NCBI GenBank assembly: GCA_026225435.1
Contig: JAMFST010000456.1
Span: 1-11,978 of the forward strand
Source of the DNA: Labilithrix luteola
GTDB taxonomy: Bacteria > Myxococcota_A > Polyangia > Polyangiales > Polyangiaceae
Reading direction: 5' to 3'
Length of the DNA stretch: 11,978 nucleotides
The notes beneath the pieces are model-generated. The model was not told the origin of the DNA and did not search any database. It saw only the letters and a list, made by a program, of their open reading frames with translations. Shown here one piece after another: positions 1-5,959 of this stretch; positions within the stretch are counted from its first letter, which is position 1; each line of letters opens with the position of its first letter. The translations under genes were made by a program, and so were the position numbers.

Positions 1-1
1 C

Positions 2-724
2 ACTGGGTACCGTTGGCCATCGGTTGTCTACGATAACGGAACGTTTTATATGGTAAATACCATGAATTATAACGATCCGAATCAGCGATTTCTTGTCCTT
101 CGTGAAAGCCACGACGGTAGCTTTCAGGATTTAGGCTCTCTATCGAATCCCGGGTCCGTCGTGGTTACGGGGCCGTACGATCAAAATGCTCAGAATCCGA
201 ATCTCTTCAAAGATCCGGTGAGCGGAAATTACTACTTGTACTGGCTGCAAGAAACGACCGACCCCAGCGTCCTCAGCCCGATAATGGTTGCAAGCGCTAC
301 GACGCCTCAGGGCCTCGTCGCATTGGAAATTGGTCAATCCGGGGGGGCACAGCCCACAGCCGTCGCATTCATCCCAAATACAACGGCGAACCCAATCGGA
401 TTTGGTGCTCCCGACATGATGTATAATGCCGGGAACTACTATCTCGCGATCGAGACGGCCGAAGGCGATCCGGGCGGCAGCTGCCCGAACAAAGGGTTGA
501 AGTGGATGACTCGTGTGCTGGTGGGTAGCGCGCCGGCGGGGAATTTTATCGAAATACCTGGGAATCCTATTTTAAGTAACAACTCGGCGTGCTTCTTCCA
601 GCACGCGTTCGCAGATTTGTCGCCCACCATGCACGCCTTCTCGTGTGAGCTGTCAAATTGGTCGAATGGGACATGGACGGTGCAGCACCGGACGGCCAAT
701 ATGTCGGTGAATCCATGGCCGTAG
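2..724 (+). CDS. Beta-propeller, glycosidase-like protein (GH43-type fold), 3' end only
   Basis: The reading frame is open from base 2 to a TAG at 722-724, so the true start lies before the window; 240 residues are visible. The first Met (base 50) is internal, because residues before it (WPSVVYDNGTFYMVN) already form a typical propeller strand. Three blade-like repeats can be seen: PSVVYDNGTFYMVNT, NPNLFKDPVSGNYYLYW and APDMMYNAGNYYLAIE. Each is a short acidic or polar turn followed by an aromatic YY/FY strand, as in five-bladed propeller glycoside hydrolases of the GH43 superclass. I cannot assign catalytic acids, so enzyme activity and substrate are unknown; an extracellular polysaccharide- or glycan-related protein is an inference. 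Base composition is unlike the rest of the window: bases 181-240 have 24 G+C of 60, against 46 of 60 at 1021-1080, with many AAT, TAT and GAT codons. This suggests different ancestry. It converges on pobA. Confidence 0.6.
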   Translation, partial: TGYRWPSVVYDNGTFYMVNTMNYNDPNQRFLVLRESHDGSFQDLGSLSNPGSVVVTGPYDQNAQNPNLFKDPVSGNYYLYWLQETTDPSVLSPIMVASATTPQGLVALEIGQSGGAQPTAVAFIPNTTANPIGFGAPDMMYNAGNYYLAIETAEGDPGGSCPNKGLKWMTRVLVGSAPAGNFIEIPGNPILSNNSACFFQHAFADLSPTMHAFSCELSNWSNGTWTVQHRTANMSVNPWP

Positions 725-755
725 CCTTCTAGGCTTATCTACAAATTGTCTGACG

Positions 756-788
756 CCGAGGCGGTGCGAGCAACAATCGCCGCCTCGG
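756..788. terminator. Hairpin between convergent genes, possible bidirectional terminator
   Basis: A perfect 9-bp inverted repeat, CCGAGGCGG at 756-764 and CCGCCTCGG at 780-788, encloses 15 bases; a T-G and a G-C pair can extend it by two. It sits between the end of the propeller gene and the end of pobA, where a shared terminator is expected. Neither side has a proper T-run (the leftward side has only CAATTTG further on), so factor-independent termination is uncertain. A structural role at an integration boundary is the alternative. Confidence 0.4.
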
Positions 789-790
789 GC

Positions 791-818
791 GCGGGGTCGA
801 TCCCCGCACCCGGTACCA
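791..818 (+). other. tRNA 3'-end-like sequence (T-arm, acceptor strand, CCA); possible att remnant
   Basis: The order of elements matches the last 28 bases of a tRNA gene: 5-base stem GCGGG (791-795), 7-base loop GTCGATC (796-802), pairing strand CCCGC (803-807), 7-base acceptor strand ACCCGGT (808-814), discriminator A (815) and CCA (816-818). The loop resembles TTCGATC except for G at the position of the nearly invariant T54. No anticodon arm, D-arm or ACCGGGT partner strand occurs upstream, so this is not an intact tRNA. Integrases often use tRNA 3' ends, and a displaced 3' fragment would mark the distal end of an inserted element. In this orientation the element would lie to the left, where the low-G+C gene is. 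A chance match remains possible. Confidence 0.3.
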
Positions 819-851
819 GGACGGTGGTTCCGAATGGCACTTCCGCCGAGT

Positions 852-2039
852 CTACAGCGGCAGCCCGATGTAGTTCTCGATGAACACCGCGCGCGCCGCC
901 TTCGACTCGGCGAGGTACTCCAGCTCCGCGCTCTGCATCCGTCGGTCGAAGCCTTCCATCGTCGGAAAACGGTGCATCAGCGAGGTGAACCACCAGGTGA
1001 AGCGCTCCGCTCGCCATACCCGAGCGAGCGCGCGCGCCGAGTAACCGTCGATGCCGGCGGTGCTGCCGCTGCCGTTGCCGGCGTAGCGCTCGACGAGCGC
1101 CTCGGCGAGGAAGATGACGTCGGAGACGGCGAGGTTCAGCCCCTTGGCGCCGGTCGGCGGGACGATGTGCGCGGCGTCGCCGGTGAGGAAGAGGCGGCCC
1201 CAGCGCATCGGCTCGCAGACCATGGAGCGCAGCGGCGCGATGCTCTTCTCGAACGAGGCACCGCGGGTGATGTGCGGCGCGACGCTCGAACCGAGGCGCA
1301 AGGAGACCTCGTCCCAGAAGCGCTCGTCGGGCCAGTCCTCGAGCTTCTCCTCGACCGAGCACTGCACGTAGTAGCGGCTGCGTGTGGGGGAGCGCATCGA
1401 GGCGAGGGCGAAGCCGCGCTCGTGGTTGGCGTAGACCAGCTCGTGCATGCAGGGGGGCACGTCCGCCAGGACGCCGAGCCAGCCGAACGGGTAGACCCGC
1501 TCGAAGGTGGTGCGCACCGACTCGGGGATGGTGCCGCGGCTGACGCCGTGGAAGCCGTCGCAGCCGGCGATGTACTCGCAGGCGATCCGCTGCACCTTCC
1601 CCTCGTGGGTGAAGGTCACGCTCGGTGCGTCGCTGTCGACGTCGTGGAGCGCGACCTCGCTCGCCTCGTAGACGATGGGGATCTCGCGCTCGACGGCGGC
1701 GTCGCCGAGATCGCGCATGACCTCGGACTGGCCGTAGAGCATGACCAGCGCGTCGGCGGACACCTCGGTGAAGTCGACGCGAAAGAGGCGCTCGCCGACG
1801 GCGATGTTGGTCGCCTGGTGGACGATCCCCTCGCGGCGCATGCGCGCGCCGACACCGAGCTTGTCCATGAGCTCGACGGTCGTGCGCTCGAGGACCCCGG
1901 CCCGCACGCGCCCCTCGACGTAGGCGCGGCTGCGGTTCTCGATGACCAGCGCGCTGACGCCGGCGCGGTGCAGCAGGTGCGCGAGGAAGAGGCCCGCGGG
2001 GCCGGCGCCGATGATCGCGACCTGGGTGCGGCTCGTCAT
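852..2039 (-). CDS. pobA: 4-Hydroxybenzoate 3-monooxygenase (PobA)
   Basis: This flavoprotein hydroxylates 4-hydroxybenzoate to protocatechuate in the cytoplasm using NAD(P)H and O2, feeding the divergent pca operon. The start at 2039 gives 395 residues, against 394 for the Pseudomonas enzyme, and begins directly with the FAD-binding strand MTSRTQVAIIGAGPAG (GxGxxG at 11-16). An ATG 44 codons upstream is possible but would add a non-conserved, Arg-rich tail. The second FAD motif (CDGFHG, 160-165) and the GD motif (GDAAHIVPPTGAKGLN, from 287) are present. By alignment from memory with the P. fluorescens enzyme, the substrate-site residues Tyr201, Ser212, Arg214, Tyr222, Pro293 and Tyr385 correspond to Tyr203, Ser214, Arg216, Tyr224, Pro295 and Tyr390; about three extra residues lie in the Gly/Ser stretch at 320-330. 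No Shine-Dalgarno sequence precedes the ATG; a TATAAG box lies six bases upstream. Confidence 0.95.
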   Translation of the reverse strand: MTSRTQVAIIGAGPAGLFLAHLLHRAGVSALVIENRSRAYVEGRVRAGVLERTTVELMDKLGVGARMRREGIVHQATNIAVGERLFRVDFTEVSADALVMLYGQSEVMRDLGDAAVEREIPIVYEASEVALHDVDSDAPSVTFTHEGKVQRIACEYIAGCDGFHGVSRGTIPESVRTTFERVYPFGWLGVLADVPPCMHELVYANHERGFALASMRSPTRSRYYVQCSVEEKLEDWPDERFWDEVSLRLGSSVAPHITRGASFEKSIAPLRSMVCEPMRWGRLFLTGDAAHIVPPTGAKGLNLAVSDVIFLAEALVERYAGNGSGSTAGIDGYSARALARVWRAERFTWWFTSLMHRFPTMEGFDRRMQSAELEYLAESKAARAVFIENYIGLPL

Positions 2040-2045
2040 GCGGAT

Positions 2046-2051
2046 CTTATA
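2046..2051 (-). promoter_or_regulatory. Candidate -10 element of pobA (TATAAG), possible leaderless start
   Basis: Read leftward, TATAAG is followed by six bases and then the pobA ATG at 2039. A transcript starting the usual 6-8 bases after a -10 box would begin at or next to the A of the start codon, which agrees with the lack of a ribosome-binding site. No good -35 hexamer lies 16-18 bases upstream (GGCTCG at 17), so the promoter, if real, probably needs an activator. Confidence 0.3.
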
Positions 2052-2083
2052 CAATGCGAGGCGCGAGCCGAGCCGTGGGTTTG

Positions 2084-2100
2084 CCAATAACGCGGATTGG
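2084..2100. promoter_or_regulatory. Inverted repeat CCAAT-N7-ATTGG, candidate operator in the pobA-pcaH divergent region
   Basis: This is the most symmetrical element in the 100 bases between the divergent pobA and pcaH starts. Its 5-bp arms and 17-base span suit a LysR- or IclR-type dimer, and regulators of those two types (PcaQ, PcaR, PcaU, PobR) are known to control pca and pob genes in other bacteria. It overlaps a weak rightward promoter-like TTGCCA (2081-2086). No regulator gene is present in the window, so the protein that would bind is unknown. Confidence 0.3.
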
Positions 2101-2139
2101 AATTGTCTCGCTGGTGAAGGCGCGACGGCAGGTGCGACA

Positions 2140-2874
2140 ATGGCGCGGACCATGACGCGGACCACGACCACCGCCGACGAAGCTCCGCCTCACGCGCCCG
2201 AGGACGCCGGCCAGCCGCCGTCGCTCTTCCCGCCCTACCGCTCCACGGTCGATCGCTCGCCGCGGCAGCCGCTCATCGAGATCCCGCAGACGCTCACCGA
2301 GCGCACCGGGCCGGCGGAGAACCTCATGGGGCCGGCGCGCGCGGATCTGACGACGCAGCACGCGGGCGTGCCGATCGGGCAGCGCATCGTGGTGAGCGGG
2401 CGGGTGCTCGACGAGCAGCGCCGGCCGGTGGCCAGCACGGTGATGGAGATCTGGCAGGCAAACGCCGCCGGCCGGTACATCCACGTGGCCGATCAGTGGA
2501 ACGCGCCCATCGACCCGAACTTCACCGGCGCGGGGCTGGTGGTGACCGATGCCGAGGGGCGCTACCAGTACACGACCATCCGGCCGGGCGCGTACCCCTG
2601 GGGCAACCACGAGAACGCCTGGCGGCCGGCGCACATCCACCTGTCGCTGCTCGGGCCGGCCTTCGCCACCCGGCTGGTGACGCAGATGTATTTTCCCGAT
2701 GATCCGCTGATCGAAATCGACCCCATCGCCGGGGCGGTGCCCGAGCCCTATCGTCAGCGGATGGTGGCGCGCTTCGACATCGCGACGACGCGGGCGAGCT
2801 TCGCGCTCGGCTACCTCTTCGACGTGGTCCTGCGCGGTCACGCGGCGACGCCCTTCGAGGATCGCCATGAGTGA
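2140..2874 (+). CDS. pcaH: Protocatechuate 3,4-dioxygenase beta subunit (PcaH)
   Basis: With PcaG this forms the non-haem Fe(III) intradiol dioxygenase that cleaves protocatechuate to 3-carboxy-cis,cis-muconate. The start at 2140 gives 244 residues (Pseudomonas PcaH has about 239) and is preceded by AGGTG with five bases of spacing; an in-frame ATG at 2152 is the alternative. The PcaH-specific N-terminal region (RSPRQPLIEIPQTLTE) is followed by the intradiol core. The four iron ligands are visible: Tyr113 (NAAGRYIH), Tyr152 (GAYPWGNH), His165 and His167 (RPAHIH). Arg162 and Gln182 match the active-site Arg157 and Gln177 of the P. putida beta subunit. Everything needed for catalysis is therefore intact. 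It is the first gene of the rightward operon and diverges from pobA. Confidence 0.95.
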   Translation: MARTMTRTTTTADEAPPHAPEDAGQPPSLFPPYRSTVDRSPRQPLIEIPQTLTERTGPAENLMGPARADLTTQHAGVPIGQRIVVSGRVLDEQRRPVASTVMEIWQANAAGRYIHVADQWNAPIDPNFTGAGLVVTDAEGRYQYTTIRPGAYPWGNHENAWRPAHIHLSLLGPAFATRLVTQMYFPDDPLIEIDPIAGAVPEPYRQRMVARFDIATTRASFALGYLFDVVLRGHAATPFEDRHE

Positions 2875-3493
2875 GCGGCTCGACAACCAGAGCCCCGAGC
2901 TCTTCGGGCAGACGCCCTGGCAGACGGTGGGGCCGTTCTTTCACTACGGGCTGCCGTGGAAAGGCGGCGCCGATCTGGTGAGCGCGAGCGAGCTGGGGGC
3001 GCGGGCCGAGCTGTTCCCCGCGGAGCACTACCTCCTGCACGTGGCGCAGGCGCGCGGGCCGGTGAAGGGGCGGGTCATCGAGCTGCACGGGCGCGTGCTC
3101 GACGCCAAGGGGCAGCCGGTGCCCGACGCGATGATCGAGATCTGGCAGGCCAACGCCGCGGGGCGCTTCGTGCGGGACGAGGGGGACTCGTTCCTCGGCT
3201 TCGGGCGCTCGTCGACGTCGAGGGAAGGGGAGTACCGCTTCCGCACCATCTTCCCCGGTCGGGTGCAGGAGCAGGCGCCGCACATCGCCGTCAGCGTGTT
3301 CGGGCGCGGGTTGATCAAGCGGCTGGTCACGCGGGTCTACTTCGCGGGTGAGGCGAGCAACGAGGGCGACGCGATCCTCGCGCTCGTGCCGGAGGCGCGA
3401 CGCGGCACGCTGATCGCGGCGAAGGACGACCACGGCTACCGCTTCGACGTCGAGCTCGCCGGCGACCGCGAGACGGTCTTCTTCGATCTCTGA
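2867..3493 (+). CDS. pcaG: Protocatechuate 3,4-dioxygenase alpha subunit (PcaG)
   Basis: This is the non-iron partner of PcaH; the two form alpha-beta protomers with the active site at their interface. It has 208 residues (Pseudomonas PcaG about 200). The family signature TPWQTVGPFFHYGL (16-29) starts the protein, and the intradiol core IWQANAAGRF (92-101) carries Phe where PcaH has its first iron-ligand Tyr. The His pair is also missing (QAPHIAVSVFGRGL, 136-149), as expected for the alpha subunit. Its start overlaps the pcaH end by eight bases (ATGAGTGA), which indicates translational coupling and equal subunit supply. The stretch coding for EIWQANAAGR is almost identical at nucleotide level in pcaH and pcaG, showing their common origin. 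Confidence 0.95.
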   Translation: MSERLDNQSPELFGQTPWQTVGPFFHYGLPWKGGADLVSASELGARAELFPAEHYLLHVAQARGPVKGRVIELHGRVLDAKGQPVPDAMIEIWQANAAGRFVRDEGDSFLGFGRSSTSREGEYRFRTIFPGRVQEQAPHIAVSVFGRGLIKRLVTRVYFAGEASNEGDAILALVPEARRGTLIAAKDDHGYRFDVELAGDRETVFFDL

Positions 3494-3497
3494 CCTC

Positions 3498-4849
3498 ATG
3501 GCGATCCTGTCCGAGCTGCTGGGCGATCCGCACATGGAGTCGCTCTTCGACGACGCCGCCCAGCTGCGCGGTCTGCTCGACTTCGAGGCGGCGCTCGCGC
3601 GCGCAGAGGCGGCGACGGCGTGATCCCGGCAGCGGCGGCGGAGACGATCTCGCGCGTGGCCGCGGCGCTGCGCTTCGACGAGGCGGCGCGGAGCAAGCTG
3701 GCGGCCGGCGCGGCGCGCTCGGGGAACCTGGCCATCCCGCTGGTGGAGGCGCTGACCTCCGCGGTGGCCGCGATCGACGCCGAGGCGGCGCGCTGGGTGC
3801 ACTGGGGGGCCACGAGCCAGGATGCCATCGACACCGGCCTGGTGCTGCAGCTGCGGCGGGCGCTGGCGCGGCTCGATCACGAGCTGCGCGCCTTCGAGCG
3901 GTCGCTGGCGGAGATGGCGCGCGCACACCGGCGGACGATCCTCACCGGACGCTCCTGGTTGCAGCACGCGCTGCCCACCTCGTTGGGGCTGAAGGTGGCC
4001 GGCTGGCTCGACGCGGTCCATCGCGATCGCCAGCGGCTGGCGCGCGTCGCCGAGTCGGCGCGGGTGCTGCAGCTCGGCGGCGCGGTGGGGACGCTCGCCT
4101 CGCTGGGGAGCGCGGGGCCGGCCATATTGCAGGCGCTGGCCGCGGAGCTCGATCTCGCGCGCGCCGACACGACCTGGCATGCGCTGCGCGATCGGCTGGT
4201 GGAGGTGGGGTGCGCGCTCGGGATGCTCGGCGGCACGCTAGGGAAGATCGCGCGCGACCTGAGCCTGCTGCTGCAGACCGACGTGGGCGAGCTGACGGTC
4301 TCGACCGCGCACGGCGAAGGCGGCTCCTCGACGATGCCGCAGAAGAAGAACCCGGTGGCCTGCGCCGTCGCGCTCCACGCGGCCACGCGCGCGCCCGGGC
4401 TGGTGGCGACCTTGCTGGCGGCGATGCCGCAGGAGCACGAGCGCGGCCTCGGCGGCTGGCACGCCGAGTGGGAGACGTTGCCGGAGCTGTTTCGCCTGGT
4501 GGCGGGCTCGCTCCGGCACCTGGCCGCGATGCTCCCCAAGCTGCAGGTGGACGCCCCGCGTATGACGGCGAACCTCGGCATCACGCACGGCCTGGTGATG
4601 GCCGAGTCGGTGTCGATGGAGCTCGCCAAGGTGATCGGCCGCGCGGCCGCGCACGCCAAGGTGGCCGCGGCCTCACGCCAGGCCACGCAAGAGGGGACGA
4701 GCCTCCGCCAGGCGCTCGCCGCCGACGACGAGGTCACGCGCGCGCTCTCCGTCGAGACGCTGGACCGCGCGCTCGATCCCCAGCAGTACCTCGGCAGCGC
4801 CGAGGCGCAGATCGACACCGTTCTCGAAAGGATGGACCGGGATGGATGA
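3498..4849 (+). pseudogene. pcaB: pcaB locus, 3-carboxy-cis,cis-muconate cycloisomerase, interrupted by a -1 frameshift
   Basis: PcaB lactonises 3-carboxy-cis,cis-muconate to 4-carboxymuconolactone. The ATG at 3498, four bases after pcaG, begins MAILSELLGDPHMESLFDD and continues to LLDFEAALARAEAAT, the conserved PcaB N-terminus, but then meets TGA at 3621-3623 after 41 residues. The rest of the protein continues in another frame from 3620 (VIPAAAAETISRV). One extra G at about 3617-3618 (ACG GGC GTG ATC) would restore ATGVIPAAA and a protein of 450 residues, the normal family length. The frameshift therefore removes exactly one base, either as a real mutation or as a homopolymer error in the read or assembly. 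The second part is otherwise undamaged and carries the superfamily signature, which favours a sequencing error or a very recent change. Confidence 0.8.
3620..4849 (+). CDS. pcaB: Main body of 3-carboxy-cis,cis-muconate cycloisomerase (PcaB), GTG start
   Basis: If the frameshift is genuine, this 409-codon frame starting at GTG 3620 holds everything except the first helices. It belongs to the fumarase/aspartase superfamily: HWGATSQDAIDT (61-72) is the first active-site region, QLGGAVGT (151-158) follows, and GGSSTMPQKKN (234-244) is the superfamily signature loop with the catalytic Ser. Its GTG overlaps the TGA of the 41-residue N-terminal frame (GTGA), the same junction type as at pcaC/pcaI and pcaJ/pcaD, so reinitiation could give a two-piece enzyme; AGAGG at 3605-3609 is a poor, distant ribosome site. 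The 3' end overlaps pcaC by eight bases. Without the first 40 residues the helical fold would be incomplete, so activity of this piece alone is doubtful. Confidence 0.7.
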   Translation: MIPAAAAETISRVAAALRFDEAARSKLAAGAARSGNLAIPLVEALTSAVAAIDAEAARWVHWGATSQDAIDTGLVLQLRRALARLDHELRAFERSLAEMARAHRRTILTGRSWLQHALPTSLGLKVAGWLDAVHRDRQRLARVAESARVLQLGGAVGTLASLGSAGPAILQALAAELDLARADTTWHALRDRLVEVGCALGMLGGTLGKIARDLSLLLQTDVGELTVSTAHGEGGSSTMPQKKNPVACAVALHAATRAPGLVATLLAAMPQEHERGLGGWHAEWETLPELFRLVAGSLRHLAAMLPKLQVDAPRMTANLGITHGLVMAESVSMELAKVIGRAAAHAKVAAASRQATQEGTSLRQALAADDEVTRALSVETLDRALDPQQYLGSAEAQIDTVLERMDRDG

Positions 4850-5231
4850 GAGTGAGCGGCGCGCCCAGGGCGACGCCATGCGACGCGAGGTGCTGGGCGC
4901 CGCGCACGTGGACCGCGCGACGGCGAAGCGCACCCCCTTCGACGAGGAGTTCCAGGAGCTGATCACGCGGCACGCGTGGGGCGAGATCTGGACCCGCCCG
5001 GGGCTGTCGCACGAGACGCGACGCCTGCTGGTCCTGACGACGACCATCGCGCTCAACCGGCGCGACGAGTTCAAGCTGCACTGCCGCGCCGCGCTCGAAG
5101 CCGGCGTGTCCCTCGACACCATCAAGGAGGTCCTGTTGCAAAGCGCGGTCTACTGCGGGCTCCCCGCAGCGAACAATGCCTTCCACGACGTCGCCGAGGT
5201 GCGCCGCGCGCTCGAAGGAGGTGGCACGTGA
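4842..5231 (+). CDS. pcaC: 4-Carboxymuconolactone decarboxylase (PcaC)
   Basis: This small cytoplasmic enzyme removes CO2 from 4-carboxymuconolactone to give 3-oxoadipate enol-lactone. It has 129 residues, the normal length of a stand-alone PcaC, and is not fused to PcaD as in PcaL proteins. The carboxymuconolactone-decarboxylase (AhpD-like) core runs from about residue 40: RHAWGEIWTRPGLSHETRR, then EFKLHCRAALEAGV (76-89) with conserved Glu76 and His80, and KEVLLQSAVYCGLPAANNAF (95-114). The AhpD redox CxxC is absent, as expected for a decarboxylase. The ATG overlaps the pcaB end (ATGGATGA), with AAAGGA about nine bases upstream; the 3' end overlaps pcaI by GTGA. Confidence 0.95.
   Translation: MDESERRAQGDAMRREVLGAAHVDRATAKRTPFDEEFQELITRHAWGEIWTRPGLSHETRRLLVLTTTIALNRRDEFKLHCRAALEAGVSLDTIKEVLLQSAVYCGLPAANNAFHDVAEVRRALEGGGT
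5215..5222 (+). promoter_or_regulatory. Consensus ribosome-binding site AAGGAGGT for the CoA-transferase alpha subunit
   Basis: A full anti-16S match lies inside the last codons of pcaC, five bases before GTG 5228. It fixes that GTG as the start although the frame is open much further upstream, and it is the strongest ribosome site in the operon, suggesting high transferase synthesis. Confidence 0.75.
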
Positions 5232-5947
5232 CGGCCGCCTCCGGAAAGGTTCGGTCCGACGCGGCCGCCTCGCTCGAAGGGGTCCTCTTCGACGGGATGA
5301 CCATCATGTCCGGCGGCTTCGGCCTCTCCGGCAATCCCGAGTACCTGATCGACGCGCTGCTCGCCTCCGGCGTGAAGGACCTGACGATCATCTCCAACAA
5401 CTGCGGCGCCGACGGCTTCGGTCTGTGGAAGCTGCTCGACAACGGGCAGATCAAGAAGATGGTCTCGTCCTACGTCGGCGAGAACAAGCTGTTCGCGCAG
5501 CTGTATCTCTCGGGGAAGCTCGAGCTCGAGCTGGTGCCGCAGGGGACGCTGGCGGAGCGCATCCGCGCGGGCGGCGCCGGCATCCCGGCGTTCTTCACCC
5601 GCACCGCGGTGGGGACGCAGCTGGCCGAAGGGAAGCCGACCGCGGAGTTCGACGGGGTCACGTACGTGCAGGAGCGCTGGCTGCGCGCCGACCTGTCGAT
5701 CGTGAAGGCGTGGAAGTCCGATCCGGAGGGGAACCTCGTGTACCGGAAGACCGCGCGGAACTTCAATCCGAACATGGCGACGGCGGGGAAGGTCTGCGTC
5801 GCCGAGGTAGAAGAGATCGTGGAGGCCGGCGCGCTCGACCCCGACCACGTGCACACCCCGGGCATCTACGTCGACCGCGTCCTCGCCGGTGGGCGCTACG
5901 AGAAGAAGATCGAATTTCGCACCACGCGCCCGCGCGCGCACACCTGA
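5228..5947 (+). CDS. pcaI: 3-Oxoacid (3-oxoadipate) CoA-transferase subunit A, SCOT/ScoA type
   Basis: Alpha subunit of a family I CoA-transferase that moves CoA from succinyl-CoA to a 3-oxoacid; operon context makes 3-oxoadipate the likely acceptor (PcaI role). The GTG start gives 239 residues and overlaps the pcaC stop by four bases. The CoA-binding glycine motif GGFGLSGNPE lies at 29-38, followed by LTIISNNCGADGFGL and SSYVGENK. The segments SSYVGENK, FNPNMATAGK and the ending YEKKIEFRTTR are those I associate with ScoA of succinyl-CoA:acetoacetate transferases rather than with Pseudomonas PcaI, which I remember as having a SFPR segment and no such ending. The gene symbol therefore states the pathway role, not the closest subfamily. 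A second use in acetoacetate metabolism is possible. Confidence 0.85.
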   Translation: MTAASGKVRSDAAASLEGVLFDGMTIMSGGFGLSGNPEYLIDALLASGVKDLTIISNNCGADGFGLWKLLDNGQIKKMVSSYVGENKLFAQLYLSGKLELELVPQGTLAERIRAGGAGIPAFFTRTAVGTQLAEGKPTAEFDGVTYVQERWLRADLSIVKAWKSDPEGNLVYRKTARNFNPNMATAGKVCVAEVEEIVEAGALDPDHVHTPGIYVDRVLAGGRYEKKIEFRTTRPRAHT

Positions 5948-5959
5948 AAGAGAACGACC

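Noticed and set aside
756..818. Intact tRNA gene at this site
   Set aside because: The sequence before the T-arm cannot form a normal anticodon arm, and the 5' acceptor strand ACCGGGT is missing; only the 3' end is present.
739..851. Protein-like leftward frame past the end of pobA (VLVPGAGIDPAPEAAIVARTA) suggesting a small gene or remnant
   Set aside because: It has no start, lies in another frame from pobA, and the VPGAGIDPAP reading is what the antisense strand of a tRNA 3' end typically gives; it is explained by the tRNA-end-like sequence.
834..2090. 418-codon rightward frame opposite pobA
   Set aside because: pobA is intact on the other strand with all active-site residues; this frame is a composition artefact.
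2040..2171. Longer pobA starting 44 codons upstream at 2171
   Set aside because: The extension is unlike the family, would run through the whole control region and into pcaH, and the 395-residue form matches the known length.
3498..3640. Programmed ribosomal frameshifting in pcaB
   Set aside because: No slippery heptamer or downstream pseudoknot was recognised, and frameshifting is not known to me for PcaB; mutation or sequencing error is simpler.
2522..4180. 552-codon leftward frame opposite pcaH, pcaG and pcaB
   Set aside because: Arg/Ala/Pro-rich, no domain recognisable, and it spans three well-supported genes on the other strand.
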